The position numbers and the translations under genes are program-made. From Chrysoperla carnea (lineage: Eukaryota > Arthropoda > Insecta > Neuroptera > Chrysopidae): a stretch of 64,000 bases of DNA. Position 1 is the stretch's first letter. The number at the start of each line of letters is the position of its first letter. Below the pieces are notes generated by a model. That model worked only from the letters and a program-made list of their open reading frames with translations, made no database searches and was not told where the DNA came from. The stretch lies in NCBI RefSeq assembly GCF_905475395.1, contig NC_058337.1:102728368-102792367 (forward strand). Direction: 5' to 3'. This document shows, one piece after another, positions 29,601 through 41,409 of the stretch.

Positions 29601-29972
29601 GTCGATAATTTCTCGAGTAGTTTTCCGTTTTGTAATTTTTTCTTTTTTAACTTTCGGTACTTTCTTGATTACTTTTTCTTTACGTTGTTTTTTTACAGCC
29701 CCAGCACCTTTATCAGCCCCTGCACTTTTTTGTTTTTTTACTTTTTGTACAATCCCTGTTTGTTGTTGAGGTTGTGACGGTTGGGGCTGAGGCTGAGGTT
29801 GTTGAGGCTGTGGTGGAGTTGCCATTAAATGTTGTTGTACAACTTGTATTGTTTGTAATTGAGTTGTTTGTTGTTGTATTTGAATGGTTTGATGTTGTTG
29901 GGTGATTTGATGGGTGCCTCCACCACCAGCTCCTCCCCCGGGCGGGGGATGGATCGCCTGCACCGTGAACAT
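26682..29972 (-). CDS. DDE-transposase-derived protein, 625 aa, two exons; first catalytic Asp apparently lost
   Basis: Exons are 28637-29972 and 26682-27223 (GT/AG, phase 1). Domains in order: a Gly/Gln/Pro-rich N-terminus (about 10-75), a Lys/Arg-rich block that looks like a nuclear signal (80-118), a helix-turn-helix including AQACGIGKRTVQRIIKEGR (about 150-185), a second winged-helix-like part (about 235-295), an IS630/Tc1-like DDE fold, and a very acidic Asp/His tail (about 575-610). Known relatives have a YLDET-type motif at the first catalytic site; here it reads YYVGESSVD, with Gly320 in place of Asp. The second Asp (VMDNSQHHS, D416) and the Glu (LPPYHNQYNPIEMVWAQ, E499) remain. No terminal repeats frame the gene and it has an intron. 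An exapted, catalytically dead, DNA-binding nuclear protein is the best inference; a decaying transposon copy is less likely because the frame is intact. The ATG is the first after an in-frame stop and lies 17 bp past the COMMD4 stop. Confidence 0.8.
27468..28320 (+). mobile_element. THAP-domain transposon relic inside the DDE gene's intron
   Basis: The outer ends are a perfect 15-bp inverted repeat: TATTGGGATCTGACA at 27468-27482 and its complement at 28306-28320. A partial match continues inward (GGAGGC versus GGCGGG). No clear target duplication was found. The 853-bp element lies on the strand opposite to the host intron and contains one THAP-domain frame. P-like and several other DNA transposon families carry THAP domains, so the family is open. 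Confidence 0.65.
27676..27915 (+). pseudogene. Isolated THAP zinc-finger domain (transposon-derived)
   Basis: An open frame reads KVKCCVKNCQSRFNTNTGLS, then FHNLP, LKLWQKTLQ and KVCSLHLKKK before a stop. This fits the C2CH THAP pattern: two Cys near the N-terminus, a conserved Trp, and a late C-x2-H. No convincing ATG is present at its start, and no transposase follows within the element. It is read as an exon remnant of the transposon at 27468-28320, not a working gene. A spliced chimera with another exon cannot be excluded. Confidence 0.6.
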
Positions 29973-29989
29973 TGTTGTAAAATCAATTG

Positions 29990-31633
29990 TTAATTCGTTT
30001 GTAAACTATTTAAATTTAATTCAATTGATTTCAGATTTTTAAGGAGGTTTATTGCCTGTGTTTTCTTTATTAAAATGCGTTCTTGTTTCTCTTGAATTGT
30101 TAACTCCAAATAGATAAAACCTGGTACAGGTGATTCCAATACTTGAACACCTTGTAGACGATTTACTAGAAAAAAATAATCATAAATTATTGTTATATGC
30201 ACTAAAAATGAAACAAATATCGCTTGTAAAACTCATATATGCTTGTTAACTAAATTTATTTTAAATATATTTACGAGTATTGTGGTATTTAATTATTCTT
30301 TGAATAACCTTACTACCTACACTTGAAGTTAGGGAATATTAATGTATTTTTTTTATATGTTTAATTCATTGTTTACACCGTTATAAAAAGTAAAAAATAT
30401 AAATACTGCTTAAAAATGCTGTATTTAAATGTAAAAAAATATTTAAAATGCATTATAATTTTGAGATATTTAAACGCAGAGATATTTGCTCTCTGTTGAT
30501 GACGTATAAGTACGTGAACTGTCAATTTTTGACAGTTTGCATAATTTACACTTTAAAAAAATGAATTTACAACACAGAATTTGTACTCGTTATTATTAAG
30601 TTTTTTAATAAAAAGCCATAGAATAGTCTAATTTAATGAAATACCATATAAAATGTTAGTAATTAATATCATACAGTATGTCAACAAATTTGACAAGCGC
30701 GTACTTTGATGTCACGTCCGTACAAAAATTTGAATTTCCGTTTTAGAAATTTTTAAATGCCCTAACTAAATTTGTACTTTTATTAATTAATTTTAAGTAA
30801 TTAAAAAGATATTAATTACTAAAATAATGGTTTAGTTGAAATGTCAAGTCATTAAAGTTGCGGAAGAAAATATTTGAACCAAATTTAAATTTCATGAATA
30901 TTCCTTATTTTCAAAATTATCTGATATTTCTCGATTTTCGAGTATAATGTATGATTTTGCTAGACTTTTTTTTGTAGAATGGTCAAATAACCGTGTTTTT
31001 TGGATACTTTAATATCTATCTAAATCGAAATGAAATTGATACTATTAAAATAATTCTTACTTCGTAATGATTGACTCCGTAACTGTTTGGTTAAAGTATC
31101 TTGACGATCCACATAAACACGACGTAACGCTTGACTATGTTCCTGTGGGAGTCCTAATTGCTGTAATTCACTGGCTAAAGCTGATTCGTCACAACCATGT
31201 CTTACAGCCGAGTTTAATATAAAATTGATACATGCAATAGTAGCTTTTAAATCTCCAGTATTATCTAAAAGTATGTTAATGTTTTACTTATTATGTTTAA
31301 ACCCAGTAATGGGAAAATATTACCTAGTTTTGAATCACTTAGTAGCTTTCGAACTTTTTCAATCTAAAAATAAAAACATTAGTTGAATAAAAAGTTTATT
31401 CTCATGCCTTTATAACTCACATTTAAACCTTTAACATCCAACCACGAATCAGCAACAACTTGTGCTAATAATTTAAGTTTAATTGAACTTAATCGTGATA
31501 GCGAATTAATTTCCGCAAGAACCCAATCGGGGCAATCAGCATCTCCACAAAAACGAAATCTCTACAAATAGTACGGACATGTTAAAAAACTATGAAATGT
31601 TAAAAAAAATATATATATATAATTACTAACCAT
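29990..31633 (-). CDS. COMMD4: COMM domain-containing protein 4, complete, 187 aa in 5 coding exons
   Basis: Exons in transcript order: 31631-31633 (only the ATG is coding), 31421-31561, 31324-31363, 31061-31264 and 29990-30165; all GT/AG with consistent phase. The protein begins [19 protein letters not shown], almost the same as the start of vertebrate COMMD4. It continues with [50 protein letters not shown] and SLRINRLQGV, ending LNLNSLQTN. The N-terminal helical domain is complete. The C-terminal COMM domain is about 10-12 residues short just after RLQGV, where family members normally carry a W-containing strand; this accounts for 187 versus about 199 residues. COMMD proteins form a hetero-decameric ring that works with CCDC22/CCDC93 in endosomal cargo recycling and cullin regulation. 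The stop is 17 bp before the next gene's ATG. Confidence 0.93.
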
Positions 31634-32421
31634 TATCAATATAAATTTGAAATGTTGTTTATTTTCCAAGTGTGGAATATTCAAATAAGTTTTTAAAATG
31701 TAACATAAATATCATGTAATGGCGTCTATCTGAGAGAGATAATCTATAAAATAATTTTTGATAATCTTTTATATTTGAAATGATTTATTACTTATATTTA
31801 TTGAATATCTCATTAAATTATTATTCTATGCATAATTAACTTACAATCTTTATTATTTAATTTATTAATTATAATTGTTATTTTTTATTTATTTAATATT
31901 TTTATTATAGTTATCTGTTTAGTTTTTATTTTTATTAAACTAAGACAGACAGTAATACCAATCTACACTTCATACTCGTATTCATATTTATCATAGACTT
32001 AATAATAAATATATAGACCAGCCAACAGAGTTCTTTGTCCACTTGACTTGTGCTCATCTTGTGCTCGTAATCATGTTTCTCAGTTTCTGAATAACAACAT
32101 GACTGTCGCAACGTATTCGACGTGTTTTTAACGTAAATAAATGATAAAATAAACGGTTGGAAGCGTAGCATATTAGAAACATTATGGATCTAATCACTGA
32201 TCATTCCGATCTATAGAGTTTATTACAGATTAGTGGGTACTATTCTTTTTAATGTATTATCAGTCTATATTTAGTATAGTACTATGATGCTTGTTAGAAT
32301 GTTATTATGGTTAAACCAAAGAGTGTTAGATAGAGGATAAGGCTTCCCATTACTGGCAATGTTAAAAAAGAGTATACGAGTTTTCAACTTCTCTAGTGAT
32401 TGCAGTGTGCAGTCATTCTGT
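31634..32421. other. Intergenic stretch upstream of COMMD4
   Basis: AT-rich sequence expected to hold the COMMD4 5' untranslated region and promoter. No core promoter motif was assigned and no further gene was seen. Confidence 0.5.
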
Positions 32422-32493
32422 TGGCAGAGCGTAGTTTCGTACTACAGACCTCTGAGTTATGGGCCCAGCACGCTTCCACTACGCCACTCTGTT
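32422..32493 (-). tRNA. Initiator tRNA-Met(CAT)-like gene, possibly a pseudogene
   Basis: The minus strand gives a 72-nt cloverleaf very close to eukaryotic initiator tRNA-Met. It has GTGGCGTAGTGGAAGCGTGC (box A TGGCGTAGTGG), an anticodon arm CTGGG-CCCATAA-CTCAG with anticodon CAT, variable AGGTC, and a T arm TGTAG-TACGAAA-CTACG. The iMet-type GAAA T loop is kept. Acceptor positions 3-7 pair, but 1:72 and 2:71 are A-C mismatches, and box B departs from the usual GGATCGAAACC. It is either a diverged or a decaying copy. Confidence 0.65.
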
Positions 32494-34863
32494 CTGTGTA
32501 ATAATATCGTAATAACATGTACTGATTTTGTTGTAAAAACCGTATGAACATAAATACAAAATAGCATTTCTCTCTTCTTTTCTTTGGTGGAAACTTTTAA
32601 GTTAAAGGCCATATGCTATATATTTTCGTATGTCTATCCTCCATACAATAGATACAACATTCATTAACCTTTGATTATATTCTAATCACTATGATTCTAA
32701 CATAGCCCACCAATCATCATGCCTTGCTATTTTGTGACCGAATTTCGATTGAAGCCATTGCAGTATCTCTAGGCATAGAGGAAAAAACGAGGTTTATAAA
32801 TAGTAATAAGAATTGACTGTAAATATAGCCATTTATTGTCAAATATCCATTTTAAAATGTACATTATATGCATTTGACAACAATAATAACATTTTAATAA
32901 TATTTCATATTTTAATTATTATTTTTATTTATTTATTTTTTTCATATACTACAACAAAAGAACAACTTTTAATAACAAATTATAAATAAATAAATTCAAC
33001 TAATCATATATATATTTATATATTTTACACAAATTATATAATTTTATAGCATTTTGAGAGTTGATAATATTATTTACGGTTAATATTTGTGTTACGTTTA
33101 AGAGTTTTTTTTTTAGTTTTTTTAGGTCACATTTACGAGTATTTTTACGAATCATATTTGTAGTCTAGTTTTAAATAATGATATAAGCATTCTTTTTACT
33201 TTATTAATAATTATTAGGAATTATTAATTTAAAATCATTTAAAAATTTGCTGATGTTTAGCATAATGCAATGAGCAACACAGATCTTAAAAACTATTTGT
33301 TACGATTGATTTATCGCTGAAAGGCTTATAATTGTTACATAACTATTATTTTTTTATTATCACGTAGTAGGTGAAATTAGTTAAACTAGATATACTATCC
33401 TCTGTTGTCAAAATGACCTAGCTAGAAAGAATCATTTTAAGAATTTACAGAAGGGAAATAAAAACTAGTATCATTTAATTAATGTCAAAAATTAATATTT
33501 AATTTACATTGAAAAAGTTTCGTTATTAGCTCAAATCTCTCAAATTATTTATAAAATCAAAGTTATATTTACAAATATAACCATAGATATTCGATAAAAT
33601 CATCTTTGAAATGGACTACATAACCTAATCAATAGTAATCACATAATGACAGTTGCTCAGCACCGGAATCGGATTATTATTGTTATTTTTGCAGAATGCA
33701 GTTATTAGCGTGCAGTTCTACGCTATACAATTCTATCTATGTTGGTGAGAATATATTTTAAATGGTTTTAATTTAATATTTTTAATTAATGAAAATTATG
33801 AGATCGCAGAATACCAAAATTATTGTTTATTTAAAGCTAAGTTTAAATTATTATACTTAAATTAATTTAAATACTTTGTACATACATTACAATATACAAA
33901 GTGATTATTCTATTTTTTTAAAAATAATTAGCAGTGATTGGACTACAGAACAACATCACTTTATATAAATATACCTATTTATATTATAATAAGCAAAAAT
34001 TATTAAAGGGGTTTTCTCATTATATGTATAATCACACAAATAGCGATCGATGAATTAATAATTAATAAAAATTTTCAACAAATTCGATAATTTTTTAAAT
34101 GTAATCCAATCAATATATATTTATATTAATATAATTAATGACCAAATTTAGTCCATTTTACAATATATCAATAATATAAGATGTTTTAAGCCTGATCAAG
34201 GATTTATCGAATTCCATTTTTTTATCGACGAAGTTCGAAGTTTTTTTTATAAATTAAATAATCATTAATGGTATATGTTCGTATGTTTTTACTTATTAAA
34301 TTTCTTTAATCCTTAAATGATCTTTTTATAGAACGTTCATATTGCTTTCAAACTATCGCACAAATGTACGATACAAAATTTATTGTAGAAAGGATTTAAA
34401 ATGGTCAAGATAATACTGTCATATATCTACTTATAATAAATATAATTATATACAATTTCAATATTAATTATTCTTTGGTCTAAATATTTATTAGGGCAAT
34501 CTTTGTGTAGCAACTTTAAGTTTAAGTTTAAGTTGAGTATGTGCATTTTTGAAAAATCTAATAATGCTTGAGATAAGTTTAGAATATCACTTGTCTATAT
34601 GAGAATCTAATTTAGAGTCCACAAGAAGGACGTTGATCGTTCAAAATATACTTGTTTATAAGGCAAAATTATATAAATATATTCGTTTGAATATTGGCTA
34701 AAATTGCTAAACAAGACAATATTTTGCTTTTGACCTTAGAATATATATTTTTTATAATATGTTTCGCCAGAGTCCACAGTCAGCTTAAAAAAAGTTAACG
34801 ATAACTTGCGTAAATTTGTCAAAATACGCTTTTTGCGGTAAAAATCTTTCTCTAATTATTAAT
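32494..34863. other. Intergenic stretch between the tRNA-like gene and stoned
   Basis: AT-rich with no supportable frame. The right part is likely the 3' untranslated region of the stoned transcript; no decisive polyadenylation signal was identified. Confidence 0.5.
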
Positions 34864-37800
34864 TTAATCAGAATCACTGTCTGATGATTCAGCAACGGGT
34901 GGTACAGGACTTGGAGTTTCCGCAATTGGAGCAATTGGAGGTGGCCTGACGGCCGTTACAGCGGCGTAAGCATTTGGACTATCACCTTTGGTATGTTCAA
35001 TACCAACACTAGAAAATAAAGTATAGTTTAGAGTAATTAATAGATTGAAACAATTTTTTGGAGCATCCCGGACAACTCTTCCTTTTATTAAGGACTTTCT
35101 TTCTTGTCAGTCCTGAAGATAAGGAAGAACTATTCTAGGACTACCTGTGTAGTGATGAATACTTACCGATATTCATGCCTAGCTAAATATCGTACATATT
35201 TTTCTGGAGGCTCATCACTATCAGACCCTTGTACACTAACCGAGCGTATTGTTGTGTGACTAACTTGTGTTGCAGGCATTGTAAATTCAACATATGCGTA
35301 TTCAGATAATTGTTCAGGAATTTGATCAAAACTTGTTAATGCCATACGACACACTAAATTATGGGTTGTATATGCACCTTGCCCTTCTTTGGGTAAGCGT
35401 GGACATCGCCATACTATGGAACGATGTTGATGTTCATATTTTGCTTGCCCACTAGTCACTTCAATTAGAGATTCTTGTAAAGTTTCTACAGTTCCCAAAA
35501 ATCTTTCAATGCCTTTTATTTTACCAGTCCTAGAAGAAAATGTAAAATTATTATAAGATTACAGAATTAAATTTTTCTTAATGTTGCAAATAAATTCACT
35601 TTTCAAATGCAACATAGTTAATGACATTACGTACCTTCTATGGGCTGATTTCACAGAACCATAACGAAAATGTTTCTCGACACGGAATAAATATATCCAA
35701 CATTCTGGTATTGGGAAACGAATCATAACATCTTCACATGGAACTTGTCCTAATTTACGTGAAGCAAATCCTGGCACTAAGACATCTGCGCGTAATTCTA
35801 CTTTATTACCAGTTACACACATAACAGCTTTTAATTGTAATGGTAATTCGCGATTCTTAGGTGGCCGTACCCGAAATCTCATTAATTCAATATAACAAGC
35901 GTCTGGCGGTTTAAACCTAAAATGAAAAACAGGTAATTACATGATGTAAATTTTTCAGGCAAAGCAAATTTTCAGTCGTATCTAATCGATGTTCTTATTC
36001 CTTGATCATACTAGATTTTAGTAAAAGTAGATAAGAATAGTAATCTAACCTTATGATATGTGATTTTTGATATTCCTCTTGTTGTACACAAGCATGGAAT
36101 TCATAATTTTCTATTCGAATCCACTCTTCTGTAACCACCGGTATAATATCATGGCGTCCAACTACTTCTTTTCCTTGACGTCGCATATCGTTGACACCCA
36201 ATTCAATATCTGGCATACCCGATAAGAAACCTAAAAAGAAGACTCGAACCCTTGCAATTTGTTTATCTACTCCTCCCTCGGCATTTTGTTCGACGAAAAT
36301 TTCATCAACAGCAGTAATTTGTACTTCTTCCATTTTATAGTGTAACGCCCGGTCACGATGGACGGTTAAACGAAATAGAGCTTCTTCAATCATCATCGAG
36401 AATTCTTTCATGTGTTCATAGTTTTGCGAACCAATTTTAAATAGTTGTGAGATTTGCGGAGCATGTTCCACTGGTAAACCTAGTTTTTTTAAATCACTAC
36501 CAAATTCTTTAACACCTTGATAATCACCCTGTATTGCGTAGGCAGCAAATTGACTTAATTTATTTGTTATACGTTCTGCCTTGGTTACTTGTCCCGGTCG
36601 AACTCCAGGACGTTCTTTATAAAAAATATATTGCAATTTGATTGTAAATATTTTTCCAAATTGGTCGTATTGTTGAGCACCAATCTCTGACACACTATAA
36701 CAAGCTTGTAAAGGTAATTCTTGAAATGGATCTTTATCTGTTTTATCCGCGTTGTATAACTGTAAAACAGGATTATCTCCCTGATAGACCATTTTTATAA
36801 AGATTTTCTTCCAAAATCGTTGTCCTGTGATTTTCTTTTTATTTGGTTGACGTAACTGCATTTCCCAACCCTCACCTTTATAGTGGATACGTGGAAATTC
36901 TTCTAGGGGTTGAGATGTATCTTCATCGAATAATGGTGTAGGTGGAGTTTCTTGGGAATCGGTACGTTCTAATTGTGGCAATCCTATTTAAAGAAGGTTA
37001 TAAAAAACATTAGTTTAGGTAATATATTTTAAGGAAATAGTCATATATAAATATGTATTAATAAGACGATTCAATCATATTAATGGAATGGAAATGAGCG
37101 ACACTAGCGTATCTCTTGCGGGCTACACGAACTATTTTGAAGTTAAAAAGGTAATTTTTTTTGACTGTTCCATGTATATCTTACACAGCCGAGCTGTTAT
37201 ACCATCGGCTTCTTATTTTGAAGATAGCTGGTTAAAATCTTATTTACACCACCCAAATTTTGTATTAGTGTAATCCTCAATAGTGTCGCTAGCTTACGGT
37301 TATTTCCAATAATTTTACTATAGTTATATTTTGAAATACGTAGATCAAATGTTAAAACGAGAACTGTATTGTTTAACTTAATATCACTTTTTTATGTTTT
37401 TGTAAATAATAATTTATGCCAGACCAAAAAAAATATTTACCTTGTGGTAAACCACCATCAATAATTGCTGACTGTGGTGGAATACTTGTAAAATCGCCAA
37501 ACTGTTGTTCTTGTTGATCGAATGGATTAAATCTTGGTGATGTATCTGATGAGATTGCTGATGATATTGCTGATTGTTGTGGACTTTTTGGTGGCGGTGC
37601 TAATGTTGGTACAAATCCACCACCAATGGATACATTGTCACCTGCTGTTGTTGATGATAAATCTAAATTTTTAGGTCTATAAAAAAAATTATATTTTATT
37701 ATATCCAGAAAAAAAAATTCGAGTAGTGCTTACTATATTTTCACTAAGAAATAGGATAAAATATCATCTCCAAACACATGGTGCAGTTAAAGAATATGGC

Positions 37801-40800
37801 GAGAGGTGAAATGTAGCGACGAGGTATCTTAAATTTTTCTAGGACTATATAGAACTGCTGAAACTGCTTTCTAAGACTTTTCGAAGCTATGCATATTTGA
37901 AAGAAAAGTAATCCGAAAGGTTTATTTTGGCATTACGACCTTGGCATAAGGAGACGAATGTGAAATTGGAAAAAATCCTTAAAAACGAAAATATTTTACA
38001 ATTTTCCAGATATCAAAGATTTCGTAGGCTGGAATGGGGGCTGAAAGACGCTAAGGCCGACTATGCTATTGCAAAAGTGTTGAAGTGGAAACACAACTAA
38101 GTCAGATCCCATTTTAAGAGTTTCATGTGTTTTGAAATAGGCCATTCGAAAGGCCGTAAGTCACACTGATGTTCTGAAGTATAAACATATAACTTGCTAC
38201 TTACAAAAAGGATAGATTTATACGTACTTTATAAACACTGCAAAATCTTTATCATCATCTGAATCCGAATCCAATTTCGTACTTCGTGCTGGCGTACTTT
38301 GTGGAACAGCCGGTGGTGGTGCTGACAATGATAAAAATGAATCAAACGGCTCATCATCGTCAACTCCGAAACCCATTTTATCACCACCGCTACCAGTATT
38401 TATATTTGTATCACCCCATGCATCACCCCCACCACTAACATTAGTGGTGGTGGTACTGCCACCAAACGCATCAAACGCATCAGTATTATTACTACCAAAT
38501 GCACTACTACCACCATTTGCTCCACCCGTTGATATATTATCTTTTGCAGATTCAAATTTAGCAGCAAATGCATCAAATTCTTCACTTTGTCGTTGGAATT
38601 TTTCTAAAATTGATTGTGGTTTAGATGGTATTATATTTGTATTGGCATTGCTAAATATTTGATCCTGAAGTGTTGATTGTTGATCGAGGTTTTCCGTACT
38701 ACTACCCCCACCACCAAATAAATCATTAAAACCACCCACAGTCGTTGTTTGTTGTTGTTGTTGCTCAAATATATTATTAAATACATCATTGTTACTAGTA
38801 ACTGTCTTTGTTGGTTCCTCTTTTGGTGGTGCATCAAATATATTGTCAATGAACTGTGTAGTAGTTGTTGTCGTTGTTGCTGTTGGCGCTGCTGTTGATA
38901 ACATAAAATCATCATTATCATTTACTGTTGTTATTGTTGTTGTATTTGTTAAAGTATCAACAAGCTTCGTATCATCTTGAAATGAAAATGGATTTGTATT
39001 TGAATTATCTACTTGATCTAATGTTGAAGTTGTTGTTACTGTTGTGTCTAATATATTAGCTTCGTTTATTATTTCTGTTGTTGGCGGTGTGAATATGTTA
39101 TTAGCTGTTGTTGTTTTTGTTAAATCATTTATGGGCGATATTGGTCGTGGAGGAAGTTGTTGCTGAATCACCTATAACAATGATAAAAAATTAATTACTA
39201 CTTAAATCGATAGAGTCCGTCAATTAAGGTGCGGTGAAGTAAATGGATAATAAATAAGCCATGAAAAAGAATCTCGGTCAAATGTTCACCGCAACTGCAA
39301 GACAAAGATTGGAATTTCCAATGACATAACTGGTAACTGGTAACTGGTAATGGTAACTGATTTATTAACATAGAAACCCTGGTGGAAAAAAATATTTGAA
39401 TAAAGAATAAATCTTAATATGTCTTAGAAACTTTGAAAAAGTCTTAGCAACTCTGAATAACTTTGAATTTCTAAACGTTTTTGGACTGTCTAACGCAGAG
39501 TAACGCAGAGTAACGCAGAGTAACGCAGTATAACTTATTAAGTCTGAATTAGACAGTTCAAAAACGTTGAGAAATTCAAAAACGTTGTGAGAGTTATTTA
39601 GAGTTCCTAAATCTTTTTCAGAGTTTCTAAGACTAATTCTTTCTTCAAATATTTTGTCCACTAGAGAACTTCGATAGATGCCACAAATAAGTAGAGAGAT
39701 GCTAAATCGTTACATACAGAGTGGGTCATTTTAAACTATACACCTAAATATCTCGTTTTATAGTTAGTCAATAAAAAAATAACTTAAACAAAAGTTTGAT
39801 GAAGAGACATCATGTTCTGACATTAGTTTGGACCTAGTTTTTCGGATTTCTTTAATATCCAATTTAGATTCTAAACGGTAAGAGACACTTTAAATTAGAA
39901 GTTGATCCCCATAAAAAAATTAACAATTTTAACATTTTTTCGAAAAACGTTGGCTTTCGAAGGAAATTCGACTTAAAAATATATCATTATTCGAATGCTT
40001 ACTTAGAAACTTTAACTAACGTGACATACCTTTGGCAAAGGTGGTTTTGGCGGTAATGGTCTTGTTGGCGCCGATGTCGTCGAAGTTGATGTTTGTTGTG
40101 CATTTATATTGCTATTACTATTATTATTATTAACATTATTATTATTAAAATTACTACTAATTGTTGTTTGTGGTTGTTGCTGCTGTTGTATTACTTTTGG
40201 TAATGGTGGTTTTGGTGGTGGACCAGGTCTTGGTGGCGGTGGTCGTTGCGGTTGCTGTATTGAGCTATTATTCTCTGGTTGATTTTGATTTATATCACAT
40301 ATATTTGGTTTTTCTATTGTTGTTGGTGCTGTAGTTGTTGTTGTTATTGTTGTTGGAGTTACCATAAAATCATCATTATCAAACAATAAAGATTGTTGTT
40401 GTTGATTTGTTGTTGTTGTTGTTGTTGCAGTTGATGTTACTATTGATTGTGGTATTGTTGTTGTATTAACACTAAAATCATCATTTTCCATATCAAATAA
40501 ATTGAATTGCTCTTGTTTTTGAGGCTGTGGTTGTTGTGTATTAGCACCAAAACCTCCAACATCAACTAAATCATCAATTGCCCCGCTTCCACCACCAACA
40601 GTGCTATCCACAACACTTTCTCCTTGATCTAATAAATTGATTGGTGATGGTGAATGTAAATCACGCATTGATATAGGTGATGGTGTTCTTGTACGTGGTA
40701 TACAATCTAATAAATATGTAGTTTGTGTATCCATTGTATCCGTAAATGATGATATTAAATCTTTTGTATCTTTGGATACAGGTACATTTATTGCACTGTC

Positions 40801-41409
40801 ACTTATTATTGTAGTTGCTGCTGTTGTTGATGCTATTGGAGGTGGTGCAGGAGGTCTTGGTGGTGGTGGTCTTACTTTAGGTTTATTATTTTCATTACTT
40901 GTTGATGTTATATTTTGTAAATTTAATTCATTTGGTGGTATTACTTGCTTTATCGGTGTTATTGTTGGTGTTATTGCTGCTGTATTATCTCCACTGCTCA
41001 TAAAATCCTCATCGTTATTTATTAATTGTGATTGCTGTTGCTGTGGTATTGCCGATGTAAATATATTTTGATCATCATTACCAAATATATTTGTTGTAGT
41101 GGTTGTTGATGAAGTTGTTATTGCTGTTGTAGCTTCATAATCATCCATTGCATCAAATGCAAATGGATTTTGTGCCGTTGTTGTTGGTGCTGTAACTGTT
41201 GTAGAAAAAAATGGATTATCAACCATTGTATTATCACCAAATATATTATCACCACCACCATCCCCAAAGCCACTAATATCATCCATTAAAAATGGATTTA
41301 AATTTGATTGTGATGATGATGAAGATATTGTGGTGGTACCAACAACCCCACCACCTCCGGCATCATCAGCACCCATCATTAAAAATGGATTAGCACCAGA
41401 TACTTCCAT
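34864..41409 (-). CDS. stnB: Stoned B (stonin), second cistron of stoned, 1427 aa in 7 exons
   Basis: Exons: 40030-41409, 38228-39171, 37441-37676, 36050-36983, 35635-35916, 35167-35529 and 34864-35008; all GT/AG and in phase. The N-terminal 850 residues are low-complexity (Thr, Gln, Asn, Pro) with six NPF motifs (about residues 7, 38, 65, 81, 520, 825) that bind EH-domain proteins such as intersectin and Eps15, plus Pro-rich PPRPPAPPP/PPPPRPGPP stretches. From about 880, IHYKGEGWEMQLRQPNKKK opens the stonin homology domain. It is followed by the mu homology domain (about 1010-1375; FRVRPPKNRELPLQLKAVMC, FASRKLGQVPCEDVMIRFP, QAKYEHQHRSIVWRCPRLP). The tail is acidic. Stonins link synaptotagmin to clathrin/AP-2 coats in synaptic-vesicle retrieval. 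The ATG lies 2 nt past the stnA stop, in a good context (A at -3, G at +4). The fly protein is about 1260 aa; the excess is in the repetitive part. Confidence 0.95.
39379..39664. mobile_element. Palindromic element with tandem decamer at its centre, in stnB intron 1
   Basis: The left end CTGGTGGAAAAAAATATTTG and right end CAAATATTTTGTCCACTAG are imperfect inverted repeats extending roughly 110 bp inwards. The central part contains tandem TAACGCAGAG units at 39491-39530. A solo arm of the same family is in Appl intron 1 (8611-8720). An open frame of 98 codons across it has no family resemblance and is a by-product of the repeat. Confidence 0.7.

Noticed and set aside
37741-38200. Possible mariner or other transposase remnant in stnB intron 2
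   Set aside because: Higher GC and partly open, but no DDE-type motif or frame could be followed.
38444-38980. Frames antisense to or shifted against stnB exon 2
   Set aside because: Products of the Thr/Asn/Gln codon repeats; the stnB frame has the motifs and matching splice phases.
39365-39661. 98-codon minus-strand frame
   Set aside because: Coincides with an inverted-repeat element and includes its tandem decamers; no protein similarity recognised.
40637-41071. 144-codon hydrophobic plus-strand frame
   Set aside because: Antisense of the Pro/Thr-rich stnB exon 1; its hydrophobicity comes from complementing low-complexity codons.
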